A stretch of DNA of 64,000 nt from Clavulina sp. PMI_390 (GCA_015039315.1 WIDE01000023.1:163560-227559); one strand, 5' to 3'; positions 33,882 to 45,447 are shown, counted from the stretch's first letter. Translations and numbers: made by a program. The notes: a model not told the origin generated them from the letters alone.

Positions 33882-35952
33882 CAAATAGATGACAAATTGA
33901 GCTGATTTGGGTCGAGAAGGACAAAAGCCCGGAGACTAAGGAGGGAGAGGCACGCCAGCTGGACGATGAGGCATAAACTCGAAGAGGGGCTCCAGTAAGT
34001 AGATTGGCGCCTTTTGAGACCACAACAGTCTCGTGTGAGACTCGATCGCCTCGAGCGGGGGTTGGTAGGACGGAAGATTTCCCTAAACGGAGGGGCGATC
34101 GGGATCGCCGTACCAAGGCTGCACTTGGCGCTGTTGCCTGGATATACCAGATCTTAAATCATGAATCCTCATCAACTCGTTAAGTGAGTTCTTGATTCGC
34201 GCTGGGGTTTAAAGGCGAGAAGATTCAGAGTCACAGCAAAACTACAGGGTGGGATGCACAGGATCCAAGGCGTGGGGTTCCAGCGCCTTCACCGACACTT
34301 TGGGAGTCAAGGGAACTTCTCCTCGGGCCCGAGGTCAATTTCTGTCGCATGACACTTCGCAGTTCCGTGATGCTTCTCTTGTCCGCAGAGTGGCGAAAAT
34401 CTCATCCAAACCTGGGAGGAAAATCCCACAGTTGGCAGGAGTCTCCTGGATCGGGCCGAGCGAGCACAGGGTCGGATGCGAGAGCTAGTAACGCCCGAGG
34501 AAGGAGAAGAGCAGGCACGTCATATGGTATTGAGATCGGAGGATCGAGCCGTCCACAACCCATGGAGTGGGAGGGCACGACACCACGTGAAGTGTCAGGT
34601 GCGGTAGTCATACTTGTCACATACTGGCAAACGCCAGAAGTCTGCTGCATTGTTCGGTATGAGCTGGAAGATCAGACCAGACAACATTGGGAGGCAGCCA
34701 AGAAGAAGTATTCGAAGTGTAGTTGGTGGTTCACCAACCGTCAGTGTCCCTCAGGCTTCCGAACGCTCGCCGCGCCCCTGTCCTCAAGCAGACCTTCCGA
34801 GGGGTTTCTGTTAAATATGCCGACGAAAGCGATGCATAGTGTTTGGGTGGTATAGGTGTGATAGTTCATGGAGTGTCCGTAGCAGTATGTATGGAATCAT
34901 ACATGGCTGGGTTGTGACGTGACTGAGGAACACAGTTACTCAAAGGCGCTCGTCGTCCTTCCCGTCAACTACAGCGTTTCTTTCCGAATCCCCATAAGCC
35001 TCAGGACCATAGTCATTCTTTGTCAGAGAAGCCTCGCATGAGGAGAATTTGTCTGTGGTGATGCCATCATCCGCTGGAAGGAATCGTCAGCGAGCAGTGA
35101 AGTTGGCTTGGACTCGGACATTCTCGGGTCCAAACCCTACCCAAGGCGCCACACGACAATACCCTCCTATATGCACGCTTACATGTGTAATACACGCTCA
35201 CGTGCCATGCATTGATCCCTTCAGCATCGATAAGCACTTGTTGATCCATCATTGATGTCCGTCCGTTTCCCTCCGATGTACCAGCCTCCCGTGGCCAGGA
35301 CTGAACGGCTCCTCTCCGTCGCGGAGTATCTGCTTCGCTTGCTTGAACTGCTCCGAAAAACTAGCCGGAAAGATCCTTTTCTCCAATGGCGCTACCCGAA
35401 TGGCAGCTCAGACACCTACTAGTAACTGGTTGGTGACTAGTTCGATGCTTGTGTCCCCCCCAAAAGTCAGCCTCATGAGTGACCTGAATCCGGATCTGAG
35501 CTTCTCGAAGCACAGCTATGATACCAAAACCTATATTTGACCTTCTCGACCGAGCCTCGGACAAAGTCGCGCGCAAAAGCTCACCTTCCGGACCCTCCCT
35601 CATTATGTCTCAATTGGTTCCGGCCACGCGATCGGCCCCGAATTCGTCGCCGGCTGCAATGAGGTAATGACTCAATGAGCGGTGAGATGTTTACCCATGA
35701 TCTGCGAATCGTAAGGCTGCCCTTTGCCACCTGGTTCAATAATCTCCTGACTTTGGACACACCGAGATTTCCCGTCGACCCAGAGTGGCGTCCCCTTGGG
35801 AGGATGCTTGCGGGTATATAGCAAGGGGTCTGTCTGCTCTGCTGGCTAGAGTCATTCCTCACTCACAACAAGCGCTCAGTCGCATCTAGCAACTACTCCA
35901 CAGCCAAACACCTCTTCATCTCCTTCCCCACATCCACACCTTCCATCCCAAT
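33882..35952. other. Promoter of membrane copy 3, then an unassigned stretch with coding-like fragments
   Basis: The left end is the promoter of copy 3. Beyond it there are plus-strand blocks that look like diverged exons: a 168-codon frame at 34349-34855; RLLSVAEYLLRLLELLRK near 35310-35360; LTFRTLPHYVSIGSGHAIG near 35560-35640; and MFTHDLRIVRLPFATWFNN at 35687-35821, which ends at a stop. They do not form one continuous model that I can defend, and I recognise no family. The last 100 nt before 35953 are C-rich and probably belong to the promoter of the NDUFA4-like gene. Confidence 0.4.
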
Positions 35953-36428
35953 ATGCAATCTTCTGCTGTTCGGATGACTCTCATGCGGTCTGTTCCCCGC
36001 TCTGCTGCTCTCTCAACGCCCATTCGTGCATCGAGAGCTCTGAATCGCGGGTTCGCATCCGCCGTCCCTGCAGGCGCAGCGGCAAAGCCTGCAAAGAGCA
36101 TGGTAAGCACCTCTGGTCTCGTACAGCAATATATCTCCCTAACTCATCCCGGGCTTTCTATCAATCGCTGTAGATGCCGATAGAAGTCTACCCATTGATC
36201 GGGATCATCTCTGGCGCCCTGACCTTCGGGTTCTACGTTGGATACACGCATCTGCGATATGACCCAGTGAGTACCCTTTCAACTCAACATCTCTTGCACC
36301 TCCCCATACGCCAGTATCCTAGGTGAACACTGGTCGATTGATTCTGACTCGCATCTCTGGTTTAGACCGTCAACGTGATGAACCGTCGGGACTTCAACGA
36401 CATGGACCTCACTTCGAAGCTGAACTGA
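35953..36428 (+). CDS. Small mitochondrial protein, NDUFA4/MLRQ (B12D)-like
   Basis: Three exons (35953-36102, 36174-36266, 36366-36428) encode 101 residues. The first 50 residues are a clear mitochondrial presequence: Arg- and Ser-rich, no acids (MRSVPRSAALSTPIRASRA). The second exon supplies one membrane helix (YPLIGIISGALTFGFYVGYTH), and the third a short soluble tail (TVNVMNRRDFNDMDLTSKLN). This is the layout of the NDUFA4/MLRQ/B12D family, which is found in complex I or as a cytochrome c oxidase-associated subunit of the inner membrane. The assignment rests on size, topology and the conserved YPL-helix-R pattern, so it is good but not certain. The gene converges on PUF6 across the N gap. 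Confidence 0.75.
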
Positions 36429-36504
36429 GGGACACATTCTACATGTTATGGAACTGAAGCGTTCCTCCCGCCCAATAATCTCTTCCATCACATGTCCCTA
36501 TATC

Positions 36505-37114
36505 NNNNNNNNNNNNNNNNNNNNNNNNNNNNNNNNNNNNNNNNNNNNNNNNNNNNNNNNNNNNNNNNNNNNNNNNNNNNNNNNNNNNNNNNNNNNNNNN
36601 NNNNNNNNNNNNNNNNNNNNNNNNNNNNNNNNNNNNNNNNNNNNNNNNNNNNNNNNNNNNNNNNNNNNNNNNNNNNNNNNNNNNNNNNNNNNNNNNNNNN
36701 NNNNNNNNNNNNNNNNNNNNNNNNNNNNNNNNNNNNNNNNNNNNNNNNNNNNNNNNNNNNNNNNNNNNNNNNNNNNNNNNNNNNNNNNNNNNNNNNNNNN
36801 NNNNNNNNNNNNNNNNNNNNNNNNNNNNNNNNNNNNNNNNNNNNNNNNNNNNNNNNNNNNNNNNNNNNNNNNNNNNNNNNNNNNNNNNNNNNNNNNNNNN
36901 NNNNNNNNNNNNNNNNNNNNNNNNNNNNNNNNNNNNNNNNNNNNNNNNNNNNNNNNNNNNNNNNNNNNNNNNNNNNNNNNNNNNNNNNNNNNNNNNNNNN
37001 NNNNNNNNNNNNNNNNNNNNNNNNNNNNNNNNNNNNNNNNNNNNNNNNNNNNNNNNNNNNNNNNNNNNNNNNNNNNNNNNNNNNNNNNNNNNNNNNNNNN
37101 NNNNNNNNNNNNNN
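36505..37114. other. Assembly gap (610 N)
   Basis: All bases are N. The gap removes the 3' end of the minus-strand PUF6 gene. The true size of the gap is unknown. Any open frame reported across it would be artificial. Confidence 0.99.
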
Positions 37115-39340
37115 GTCTTGACGAGCCGTGCAGCAGGGGCCAAGTCAATGATGTGGGAGAGCTCGCCATTGGAGGGCTTCGGTGTAGGGTAGGTTTTGCG
37201 GAGGAGTGAGACGAGTGCTGAGATCACTTTCGTGCGATCTGGACATCATAATCAGGTTAGACGTATCCAGGGAGCACGAAAATGCAAAGTTGGTTAGCGT
37301 GGTGTGCAGTGAGATAGTTCGAGAGTGGATGACAAACCTCCTTCGGCAGATAATAGAATCTCCGTCAGCATGAGATTCGCGGCAGTGTCGCGCATCATCT
37401 CATCCATGTTCTGTTCTGCTAGGTGCAGTAACCCGCCTCTACCCTCGCTTGCAGCGACGCGGATTTCGCGCTGCCTGACATCCACATCCTTCTTACTTGT
37501 CCTTGCACGAGCGGCATCCGTTTCGGCAAGGAGAGAGGTGAGGGCTGGAGGGAAATGCCGAGATGAGCGAGGAACAAGGAGATAGAATAGTGGGCGGCGA
37601 GTCTCGAAAGCAAAGTCGCGCGCATGCTGCGTGATCTCCAGAACAATCGACTTTGCGAGCAGTTTTGTATCACTGGAAAAGAAAAAGTCAATCTTGCAGA
37701 GTTAAGTGCGAGGATGCGGTGACATACTCGACGACGTCCAGTGCAGTATAAAGTACGAGCTGCGCTTCCTCATCTTTACACATTCGCTCGATATGAGGTT
37801 TCAGGACCTTGATGATTTGTTTCCTATCCTTCGCACTACCACAAGCTAAGAACTCTCGGACGGCGCGGCTACCCTCTTTTGTGTGAACCATCTCTGCGAC
37901 GAGTTCTTGGCAGCTATATAGATCCTGTCAGTATCAAACTTTGGAGGCAAGCATAAGAACTTCACCTCTCGAATATCTCTTGTCGTTTCTTGTCAGCAAC
38001 GCTCTCCTCCTCGGAGTTAATCTCCTGTAGATACTCCCACAGTGCTCGATGCACAATCGCGTGTGCGACAGCACCTTTGTCGGGGTTATTGAAGCTTACA
38101 CCCCATAAGAATGAGTTGTTCGGCCGAATAAGTAATACGAAGCAAATTTTAACTGACATGGTGGTTAGATTGTCCTTCAAGGAGGATAGAACTCGCTTCC
38201 TCCTCTCGGAATCCGCGCCAAGGAGTACGGCCTGCAAGCCCCGTGGGCCTTGTGCCGAGGAGGTAGCTGCCGTTGAGGGTTGGAAGAGGGCCGCTTCTTT
38301 ACCAAATAGGTCTAGAAGGAGCCTATCACGCTCCGGAGCATTGGCGTAGAGTTCGTAGGCGTCGGCGATAATTGGAGATGCTTCACGGTGGAGAAGTAGC
38401 TTCATGACATGGTCATGGAATTCGGAAAGGATGGAAGGGCGCAAGGAAGGGCTAGTGCAGAGTTGAGTATCATCCCGCTTCGACTGATGGGGAAGTAGAT
38501 GGACCTACCAGTATCGGAGAAGTTTCGGGATTAGGAACTAGATCATGCAGAGCAGCAAAGTGAGCAAGGCGCGGAACGAATCAGACGTCACAAAACGGGT
38601 GCGGCACCTTGGCATATTTATTTTGAGCCAGTTCCCGGTAGCGCCCCTTAAGCTCTTTCCCAACCTGTTCCCGCTCTTTCGGGCCGCCCGATTTGACGAT
38701 CTATCAACGGACCAAGTTGAGAGGTGGTGACAAAGGGATCGTGCAGTCTACGCACTGTTTGAACAACACGGCTGGCATCATGCTTGAAAACAAGATCTTG
38801 AATCCTCCCTTTGACGCACTCAAGCAGTTTTGTTATGTGCTTTTCCCTCTCTGTTTTGGGTAGGGTTCGTTGGCGAGCTAACGACCAATGCCTTTTGGCA
38901 TCGGCGAGGAGGTCAGCGTGAGGCTTAGCTGCTTGCCGCTGCCTCAACGTCTCTTTTTGAAGTTTGTGCGATTCTTTTGCAGCTGTTGCAATGAGGCCCC
39001 TCAGTTGATGAAGCAGCAGAACATCGCGGACATTATCAAGCTCACCATTCGGGTCCTTAACTTTTGCGGGCTCCCCGTCCACGTCCATAGCAGATTCTTC
39101 ACCCTCGTCACCAAATCCATGCTCCAAACCTTCTGGAAACTCGTCGTTTCCATCTTCATCTGAGAAAGGTTCCTGGTCTTGATCGCTTTCAGAAATAGTC
39201 ACTGGCTTCCGACGGGTTTTAGTAGCTGGTTTTTGGACTGCCGATCGCTTCACAGGGGCAGCTTGGCCATTTGAAACAGCACGCTTTTTAGAAGGATGCT
39301 CTCTTGAAGTCGAGGAGGGAGCTGAGCGTTTCGCAGACAT
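37115..39340 (-). CDS. PUF6: Pumilio-like ribosome-biogenesis protein PUF6 (PUM3), 3' end lost in gap
   Basis: Puf6/PUM3 is a nucleolar PUF-repeat RNA-binding protein needed for 60S ribosome assembly. Exons in order are 39340-38756, 38700-38608, 38537-38509, 38451-38158, 38094-37966, 37913-37728, 37672-37338 and 37238 into the gap at 37115; about 591 residues are visible, and roughly 60 would be missing by family length. The N-terminus is basic and acidic (SKKRAVSNGQ, then SESDQDQEPFSDEDG). PUF-like repeats follow: LVFKHDASRVVQTIVKSG, MKLLLHREASPIIADAYELY, FNNPDKGAVAHAIVHRALWEY, MVHTKEGSRAVREFLA and KVLKPHIERMCKDEEAQLVL. The C-terminal CPL-type region is represented by QNMDEMMRDTAANLMLTEIL. 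It is divergent from the gene at 39852. Confidence 0.92.
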
Positions 39341-39851
39341 TTTTTTGGACCACAGGCAGTTCGTGTCTGTTTGTTTGGCTCCCTCCAGCTCTATTGAGTT
39401 GTGCCACAAAACCAGCAAGCACCAACCGCTGGCGACAAGACGCTTCCCAAAGGGTTCTATCGCCATCCTATCGCTAATATGACATTCTGGACCTTGATTC
39501 CGCTCGTCGCGTCGCTGGTCTCTCTGGATTCCTGTGGCTCTCTCCGTTCATCCAAGTCATGCCTCATGGATTGGACGACAACTGCCTCATCAGCTGGCCG
39601 GTGGCCATAGCACTTCCAGAACAATATGAAATTCTGTTCCTTGTCCAAACAAAATGAATCCTAGAAGACCACCCTAGGGCCATTACTTTATACGAATCAC
39701 GACCGCTTTATCCATGTCAAAGAGCGAGTGCCGTTGTGTATATAAGGCATGGGGGCGCGGGCTACCCACCAAGTGGACAGCACCTATATAACTACCCGCC
39801 GCGATTGCGACTAGCTTCGACACGCTCCCTATTCTTTGCTCTTCCCACAAA
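39341..39851. other. Divergent promoter interval between PUF6 and the zinc-finger-like gene
   Basis: About 510 nt. A TATATAA lies near 39737-39743 and a second (CTATATAACTA) near 39784-39794, the latter about 60 nt before the ATG at 39852. Open frames on both strands are short and without family resemblance. Confidence 0.55.
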
Positions 39852-41197
39852 ATGCACCAAAGACCTCAGAAAGGACTTGCTAAATATACACCACTGTAAC
39901 TTTTCTTGAAATCACGCTTCCTTGCTTTTTCCTGAATTTTTTTTTTTTCACTAGGAGTTTTGCTCTTACCGCGGCTCATGACCGCCGTGCTGCCAGGCGC
40001 CCCACCACCCAAGCTACGAATCCCGCGGTATCACCACCAAAATTCATCTACGTCTACCCAACTAATAGTCGCCCCAACAATCCTGAATACCTTGGTGACG
40101 CTGATAGTCCCCAGATCGCTCAAATTGAAGGCTCCTCAAGGCAGGGAAGCACAAGCATCCCCGGGTTCCACGCCAGTCCTGGCCTTGGTGTCCAAAGTTC
40201 TGCGGCTTTCAGCCCCCAAACTGGACATAACCATCATAACAGCCCTCATGCTCGCGAACTCGGTTTCTACCCTGACTCGATGAGTCCCCCACATCCCGAA
40301 AATGCTTCTCTAATGTCGGATGGCGAGCTGGATGCTTGGATGTTTGGAATCGGCGACGAGGAACCAATGCAACCTGCTGCTCAAACTTTGTCATACTATG
40401 AACCCCCAGTTATTGACCTTACTGGAGATAGTCCGCCTTCTCATAGTCCCGAGATGGGAGCATCCAGCCCCAATAACTCTTCTCGCTCTCGGGCAGTCGT
40501 TGGGGTCAATACTCCACGGAAAGAAATGGGCCCTCTTCCCCCTGACTTCTTCACTGGTCATCGCGACGCTCAGGTTCTTCCTCCTTCCGACCGCTTCGAG
40601 AGGTACAGTAAGGATGGCGTCCGGTTTACTGCACAAAAACTTGTGGTGCACAGTGCCTACGATCCACCCCATCCATCATATTACAGAGCGCTTGTTACTT
40701 TCCCATTTAACCGGAAGGAGCGGGTTCTGCAGTCTGAACAGTTGTCATCATCACGCAAGACTCAGTTCCATGGCTCCCTCTACGACCCTACCTCCCCTCC
40801 CACCGTTTACGATTGGCTATTCGCCGCCCATAAGAACCTGCATCATGGTTGGGAGTGTGAACCGACCAAATGGCCTCGATGTATCATATGCGGGGAACTC
40901 CCGGATCGAATGATACGACACGTCTGCCAAACTCACTTGAAGGATTGGGAGCGCAATCATAAGAAGGGGAAGCCAATGCGGAGTTCCGAATGGGTGGCGG
41001 CTATCTTCTATGTAGTCCAACTCGCTGACCTAGGTACGACACGACGATTGACCCCAGAAGAGGAGGCAGCATTCCTCGACTTCCGACGTTCATATGACCA
41101 TATCTGGTATGTGCACTGGAAGTCGGAATTCGCATTTCAATGGCCCGAAGATGCGTTGATGGCTCGCGCTCGCGACTATGTAGGATATTGCCAGTAA
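39852..41197 (+). CDS. Unrecognised protein with a C2H2-like zinc-binding segment
   Basis: Two exons (39852-39895, 39955-41197) give 428 residues. The first exon encodes MHQRPQKGLAKYTPL, and the phase carries across an intron with a long T run before its AG. The N-terminal half is low-complexity, rich in Pro, Ser, Asn and His, with an acidic patch (LMSDGELDAWMFGIGDEE). The C-terminal half is ordered: PPDFFTGHRDAQVLPPSDRF, a motif with spaced Trp and Tyr, and a candidate zinc site CIICGELPDRMIRHVCQTH (CxxC, then two His) near residue 345. It ends in EEEAAFLDFRRSYDHIW. This arrangement suggests a nuclear DNA- or RNA-binding protein, but I recognise no named family. Confidence 0.75.
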
Positions 41198-41503
41198 TCG
41201 ATATACTTTGTCCATTCAGACGTCGATTTCAACAGATGGTACCATCCTGATGGTTCCAATGAAATGCTTTGTCAACGTGCATCGATTCCTTAGCAGATGA
41301 TCCATGAGCAGGAATACGTAAGGCCAGTGAAACCTCATAGTAAGGAGGGCACACCCTCCGCTCAACTATCCTTCAATAGATACTCGGCCGAACTAGTTCA
41401 TTAATGGATGTCTAGAGGATCGTAAGGAACTGTAGTAAAGCGTGAAATGGTCTATGTCCGAAACAACTCAATCTCGCCACCAGGCCGAATACGATGTGCA
41501 GAC
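41198..41503. other. Intergenic interval
   Basis: 3' flanks of the converging zinc-finger-like gene and first secreted-protein gene. Nothing else recognised. Confidence 0.5.
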
Positions 41504-42383
41504 TTAAGCACCGCAGCTATAAAAACAATGAAGCGATAGATTTGTGAGTTGTCGGAAAATTGCGACTCAGAAAATAACCACGTACAGGTAAAGGTTGACA
41601 CCGACATTGGCGGTGTTGCACTGGCGGAGGGAGCTGCCGTCGTTGCTGTCTGGAGAGAGAGTTAGCAAATCAAGATCGGGATCAATGAAAGTCATAATAC
41701 GTACTAGGGTTCCAGGCATCGGAAGGAGGGCACGAGCTGCTCTCGCAGTGTGCGCCAGTGCAGCTGCCATCAGTCCAGCTCCAAGCGAGGGGAATGGAGT
41801 AACCCTGTAAAACAAAGATGTCAGATGTTCTGCTTCGGCTAATGAAAGCGCAGATACAAGCGACATACAGCGACACGGCTCAGGTTGCATTCTAGCAAGA
41901 ACGAGAGTAAAATGAGCCTAATGCTAAGGGTGAACGACTCCATGGAAGCACTCACGTTGGTAGGAGGGGTTGGAGAAGTCACACTCAAGGCGGGTGCAGC
42001 CCTAGAGACATCATTGTTAGCGACCACTTGAGCCAAAATGTGGAGAAATACACACAGGACCATCGTCACCAGGGCAATCACCATTCTCTCCAAAGATGAT
42101 AAGGGAGGAGGCAAGAGCGGGAATGGAAACACTGTAGGAGCCACCATTGGTACCAAGAGCACCAGAAATATAGTTGAAGGCGGAGCTCTTGACGTGCGCA
42201 GTCTCGGCCGAGCCACAGTAGTTGTAGACGGTCACCTATCATTAGGAGCCAAGGATTTAACGTTGATGATAGGAATTGACGGTGAGATGGTGATGAGTGA
42301 CGGCCGAACGCCTCGAAACCTACCTGATGTTGAGCCATCACGGTGGCGGCAGTGGCAGCAAAGACAAAGAGCTTGGTGAACAT
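41504..42383 (-). CDS. Small secreted cysteine-rich protein, osmotin/thaumatin-like 'glycopeptide' type (copy 1 of 3)
   Basis: Seven exons (42383-42324, 42235-42056, 42001-41956, 41891-41869, 41804-41705, 41649-41586, 41516-41504) give 161 residues. A signal peptide (MFTKLFVFAATAATVMAQ) is followed by a beta-rich mature domain that starts VTVYNYCG and contains GTNGGSYSVSIPALASSLI, GCTRLECDFSNPSY, CNLSRVAGYSIPLAWSW, SCTGAHCESSSCPPSDAW and CNTANVGVNLYLCGA at the end. About ten cysteines would make five disulphides. This pattern fits small basidiomycete thaumatin/osmotin-fold secreted proteins; activity on glucans or on other fungi is known for thaumatin-like proteins only and is not shown here. 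The last exon is 13 nt. A TATAAAA (42481-42487, minus strand) lies about 100 nt upstream. Confidence 0.85.
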
Positions 42384-42604
42384 CGTGGTGGTTTAGGGGG
42401 AAGTGGAAGGGGCTAGACTGGATGAGCTTGGACGGGAAGAGCTTGAGTGGAATGCTGAGAATCCATGGCAAAACTCGCACTTTTATAGGTGTACGTTTCA
42501 TCTAACCTCGGTTGGAGTGCATATCGGCAAACGAGAGACAAATAGACGGAGTGGAGCTCACGATCAAGTTGGTTGTGGTGGAGTACACATGTCGCCGCTG
42601 AAAA

Positions 42605-42619
42605 GATATTGACAATATC
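42605..42619. promoter_or_regulatory. Palindromic upstream element, ATATTG-A-CAATAT
   Basis: The sequence GATATTGACAATATC is an inverted repeat around one base, located about 225 nt upstream of secreted copy 1 and followed by GGGATTGAT. The same palindrome occurs in a matching position before copy 2 (44669-44682). Candidate binding site for a dimeric regulator, or only shared ancestry of the promoters. Confidence 0.45.
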
Positions 42620-43411
42620 GGGATTGATATTTGACGTCAAGAGACAGCGTCGTTTCAAGCCCCTCGAGGTTTCAGCATCACGTAAAAAAGGCTATTTCTG
42701 CGGGCAGGTTTCATGAGCCGTGCGGGACAGGATAGGCAACGTATGGGAGGAGGGAGGGGTGAAATTGGCTTTGTTTGTCTACCAAAATCTGGATGGAGTT
42801 TTGGAATCAGACATATACAAAGGGTTCAAAAGTTGATACTAAGTGCAGCTGGGACTTCAAAGCTGGTAGAATACTCTCAGTTGGTGACGATTGTGTAGGC
42901 TCAGGCCCAAATTGATGGGAAGGGAAAGATTACAGCAGCTACGTAGTTGGGCCATCAGACGTATGGACATAGAAAATATAACGAGTTCATGTGGCACAAG
43001 AGAAGCGATGTGTGGTTGTTGCGTCGCCGAGGTAGAGATATTGGGTAATATGTGGGAGGAAGCACCGACGGTCGAGGCTAGCCGTTGCAACAGCCGAAGA
43101 GTACGGGGCTACGGAATCGGTTGACGCGTAAAAGGAGCGGAGCTAAAATTTGGGGCAGAGTCCTTGGCGCCGGCATGACTCAAAGTGACGGAGAGTCTGA
43201 GTCAAGGACGACGAGATGGCAAGACGCTTTAATTGTCTCTGTTTACATCGAGGGACTCGGACCAACTACTGGTCTCACGGACTCTCATCATCAACTGTAA
43301 TTTTCCACTTCGCTAGACATTACTTTAATGCAGTCAATCACAAATTTAGTCGGCTCTGGGCGCTTCGGAAGTTCAGCCCCTGTAGACTACCAGTCTCTGT
43401 GGGAATTCACA

Positions 43412-43484
43412 CATGCACGCTCTCCAGGAATTGTGGCCACCAATACTGTAAAATTAGCAACTATTACGAGTACTAGTACTAGAT
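43412..43484. repeat. Duplicated 3' flank of secreted copy 2
   Basis: The stretch with GCAACTATTACGAGTACTAG is repeated in the same orientation near 45266-45341 behind copy 3. This marks the tandem duplication unit of copies 2 and 3 outside the coding sequence. Confidence 0.65.
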
Positions 43485-43588
43485 AGGTAACGAAAAGCCC
43501 CAAAACAGATCTATGCGGGTAAATTCCGTTGCAAGCTTCCTCCAGGCAGACGAGTGTAGGTGCCGAGGGAGCAAATCCGAGATCACAT

Positions 43589-44451
43589 TTAAGCACCGCA
43601 GCTGTACAGAGGGATCAAAAGTAAGGTCATTATGTGTTCTTATAGCAATCGAGGCGAATCAAACGTACAGGTAGAGGTTAACACCGACGTTGGCAGTGTT
43701 GCACTGGCGGAGGGAGCTTCCATCGTCGCTGTCTGAGGGGAGAGTGAGTAAACCAAGATCGGGCTGGACAACGTGTTACTACGTACCGGGGTTCCAGGCG
43801 TCAGAGGGAGGGCAAGTGCTGCTCTCGCAGTGGCCGCCAGTGCAGCTACCATCAGTCCAGCTCCAAGCGAGGGGAATGGAGTAACCCTGTGCAACAATAA
43901 ATTAGATCTTCTGCTTTCTTGGTTAAATGCGAGGGCTAGGAGGCGTACAGCGACACGGCTCAAGTTGCATTCTGGTAGGATGGGAAGATAATTAGCGGAG
44001 TCGCGGGCACGGACTGGATGAGGGATACTTACGCTGGTACGAAGGGTTAGAGAAGTCACACTCAAGACGGGTGCAGCCCTATAGACAAAATTATTAGCCA
44101 TAAGATGATGAAGGAATCCAAGAAATACGTACGGGACCGTCAACACCAGGGCATTCGCCACTCTCACCGAAAACGATGAGGGAGGAGGCAAGGGCGGGGA
44201 GCGAAACGCTGTACGAGCCGCCGTTGGTGCCAAGGTAGCCAGAAACGTAGTCGAAGTCGGCGTTCTTGACGTGTGCAGCCTTAGCTTGGCCACAGTAATT
44301 GTAGACAGTGACCTATGATTGGGAATCAAGAGGTGGATGCCCGCCGTTACTAAAACAGGGCGGGGCTTGGGTTCAAGGGCTGTGGACCCACCTGGTGCTG
44401 GGCCATGGCGGTGGCAGCAGCGGCAGCAAGGACGAAAAGCTTGGTGAACAT
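43589..44451 (-). CDS. Small secreted cysteine-rich protein, osmotin/thaumatin-like (copy 2 of 3)
   Basis: Same seven-exon layout as copy 1, also about 161 residues. Signal peptide MFTKLFVLAAAAATAMAQ; mature domain with VTVYNYCGQAKAAHVK, DFDYVSGYLGTNGGSYS, ALASSLIVFGESGECPG, GCTRLECDFSNPSYQ, GYSIPLAWSWTDGSCTGG and CNTANVGVNLYLCGA. The Cys positions match copy 1. The ATG at 44451 follows a TATAAAA (44552-44558, minus strand) about 100 nt upstream. It lies head-to-tail between copies 1 and 3, with start-to-start distances of about 2.07 and 1.87 kb. Expected to be exported through the secretory pathway. Confidence 0.85.
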
Positions 44452-44668
44452 CGTGAAGATAGCGAGGAAGAGGATCGACTGGTGTTGGTCTGGTAGAGCT
44501 GGAAGGAGGAGAGCCTGAGTAGGATGCTGAAAGTCGAGCACAGAGCCTAGGTTTTATACCCGTAAGGACCATAGGAAATTATTTAGAGCAAACATCGGCC
44601 ATTGAAAAACTCATAGGCATTAGGCAGCTCACAATCAACTCGGTTGTGGCGGATGCATATTCAACAAA

Positions 44669-44682
44669 ATATTGACAATATC
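44669..44682. promoter_or_regulatory. Palindromic upstream element, second copy
   Basis: ATATTGACAATATC followed by CTGATTGAT, about 220 nt upstream of secreted copy 2. It matches the element at 42605-42619, including the GATTGAT that follows. A looser pair of related sequences (AATATTGACT near 46971 and ATCGACAATATT near 47010) lies farther upstream of copy 3. Confidence 0.45.
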
Positions 44683-45265
44683 CTGATTGATGATCGTCGG
44701 CCTGCGCCGACATCTACTCAACACTCATGAAACTTTGCAGATCACGGACTTGTTCTATTTTTAGCCAAGTCTCATGCGCCGCCTTCATCGCAAGGGTTCA
44801 TCCAGGGCATTCAGGCCGAGAGGTCTTGTCTTCACACACATCGCCTTGAGCCAAGCCATTGACACTGCATGCGCAGGCTCATGTGATCCTCTGTCTGAGA
44901 TGCCGACACGCTAGCAGAGTATTTCCAGTTTGTGAACAGGCCACGGCTCGACAGGCAGATGGGGGAGGGAAGGGTGGCAACCGTTGTTGATTACGTCATC
45001 TAGGACACCCACGCAATGTCACTTGGCGAATTGACTGAACCACAGTGTGGGGATATATGACTTGGAATTGTGCCGTTTAAGATATTATTTGAACTATACG
45101 GGTTTTACTTAAATTAAGGAGCGACTATGGGTGTGAGCTCAGAAGCACAGTAACTTCCAAGAAGCCAATTCAGTGAATTCAGTGGCCGAGAACATGATGT
45201 GAAGATGTGGAGCCGATTTTCACAATTGCCATGATGACTCAACCGGAGACTCCGAAGGGGCAAAT

Positions 45266-45341
45266 CATCGAGACACACTCCACAAATAGTAGCCTCCAAT
45301 ACTGTAACATTAGCAACTATTACGAGTACTAGTACTAGACA
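45266..45341. repeat. Duplicated 3' flank of secreted copy 3
   Basis: Partner of the repeat at 43412-43484. The best-preserved part reads TTAGCAACTATTACGAGTAC and continues ACTAG. It is noncoding. Confidence 0.65.
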
Positions 45342-45447
45342 ATTAATCCCAAGCCTAAAATTGAGTCTGTATATGTAAGAAATATTGTGAGCATCCTCTT
45401 GGCACAGCAGCATACGTCCCAGGGGAGCGAACGATGTATGAGCACAT

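Larger units (their letters stand above)
42384..43588. other. Promoter of secreted copy 1 and spacer
   Basis: Contains the palindromic element at 42605-42619 (listed separately) within about 80 nt that resemble the corresponding region before copy 2. The right part (43412-43484) is a copy of the 3' flank found near 45266-45341. No other gene is supported. Confidence 0.55.
44452..45447. other. Promoter of secreted copy 2 and spacer
   Basis: Contains the palindrome copy at 44669-44682, a C/T- and G-rich spacer, and the 3' flank repeat of copy 3 (45266-45341). No gene is supported. Confidence 0.5.

Noticed and set aside
34349..34855. Plus-strand frame of 168 codons
   Set aside because: Open on both strands, Ser/Gly/Arg-rich and without motifs. 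It is mentioned only as part of the unassigned stretch, not called as a gene.
36439..37227. Long open frames on both strands across the N run
   Set aside because: They are produced only by translating N. The one real part is the PUF6 exon from 37238 down to 37115 and possibly its lost end.
43640..44572. Minus-strand frame of 310 codons over secreted copy 2
   Set aside because: It runs through the introns of the spliced secreted gene in another frame. The spliced model matches copies 1 and 3 and has a signal peptide and conserved cysteines; this frame has neither.
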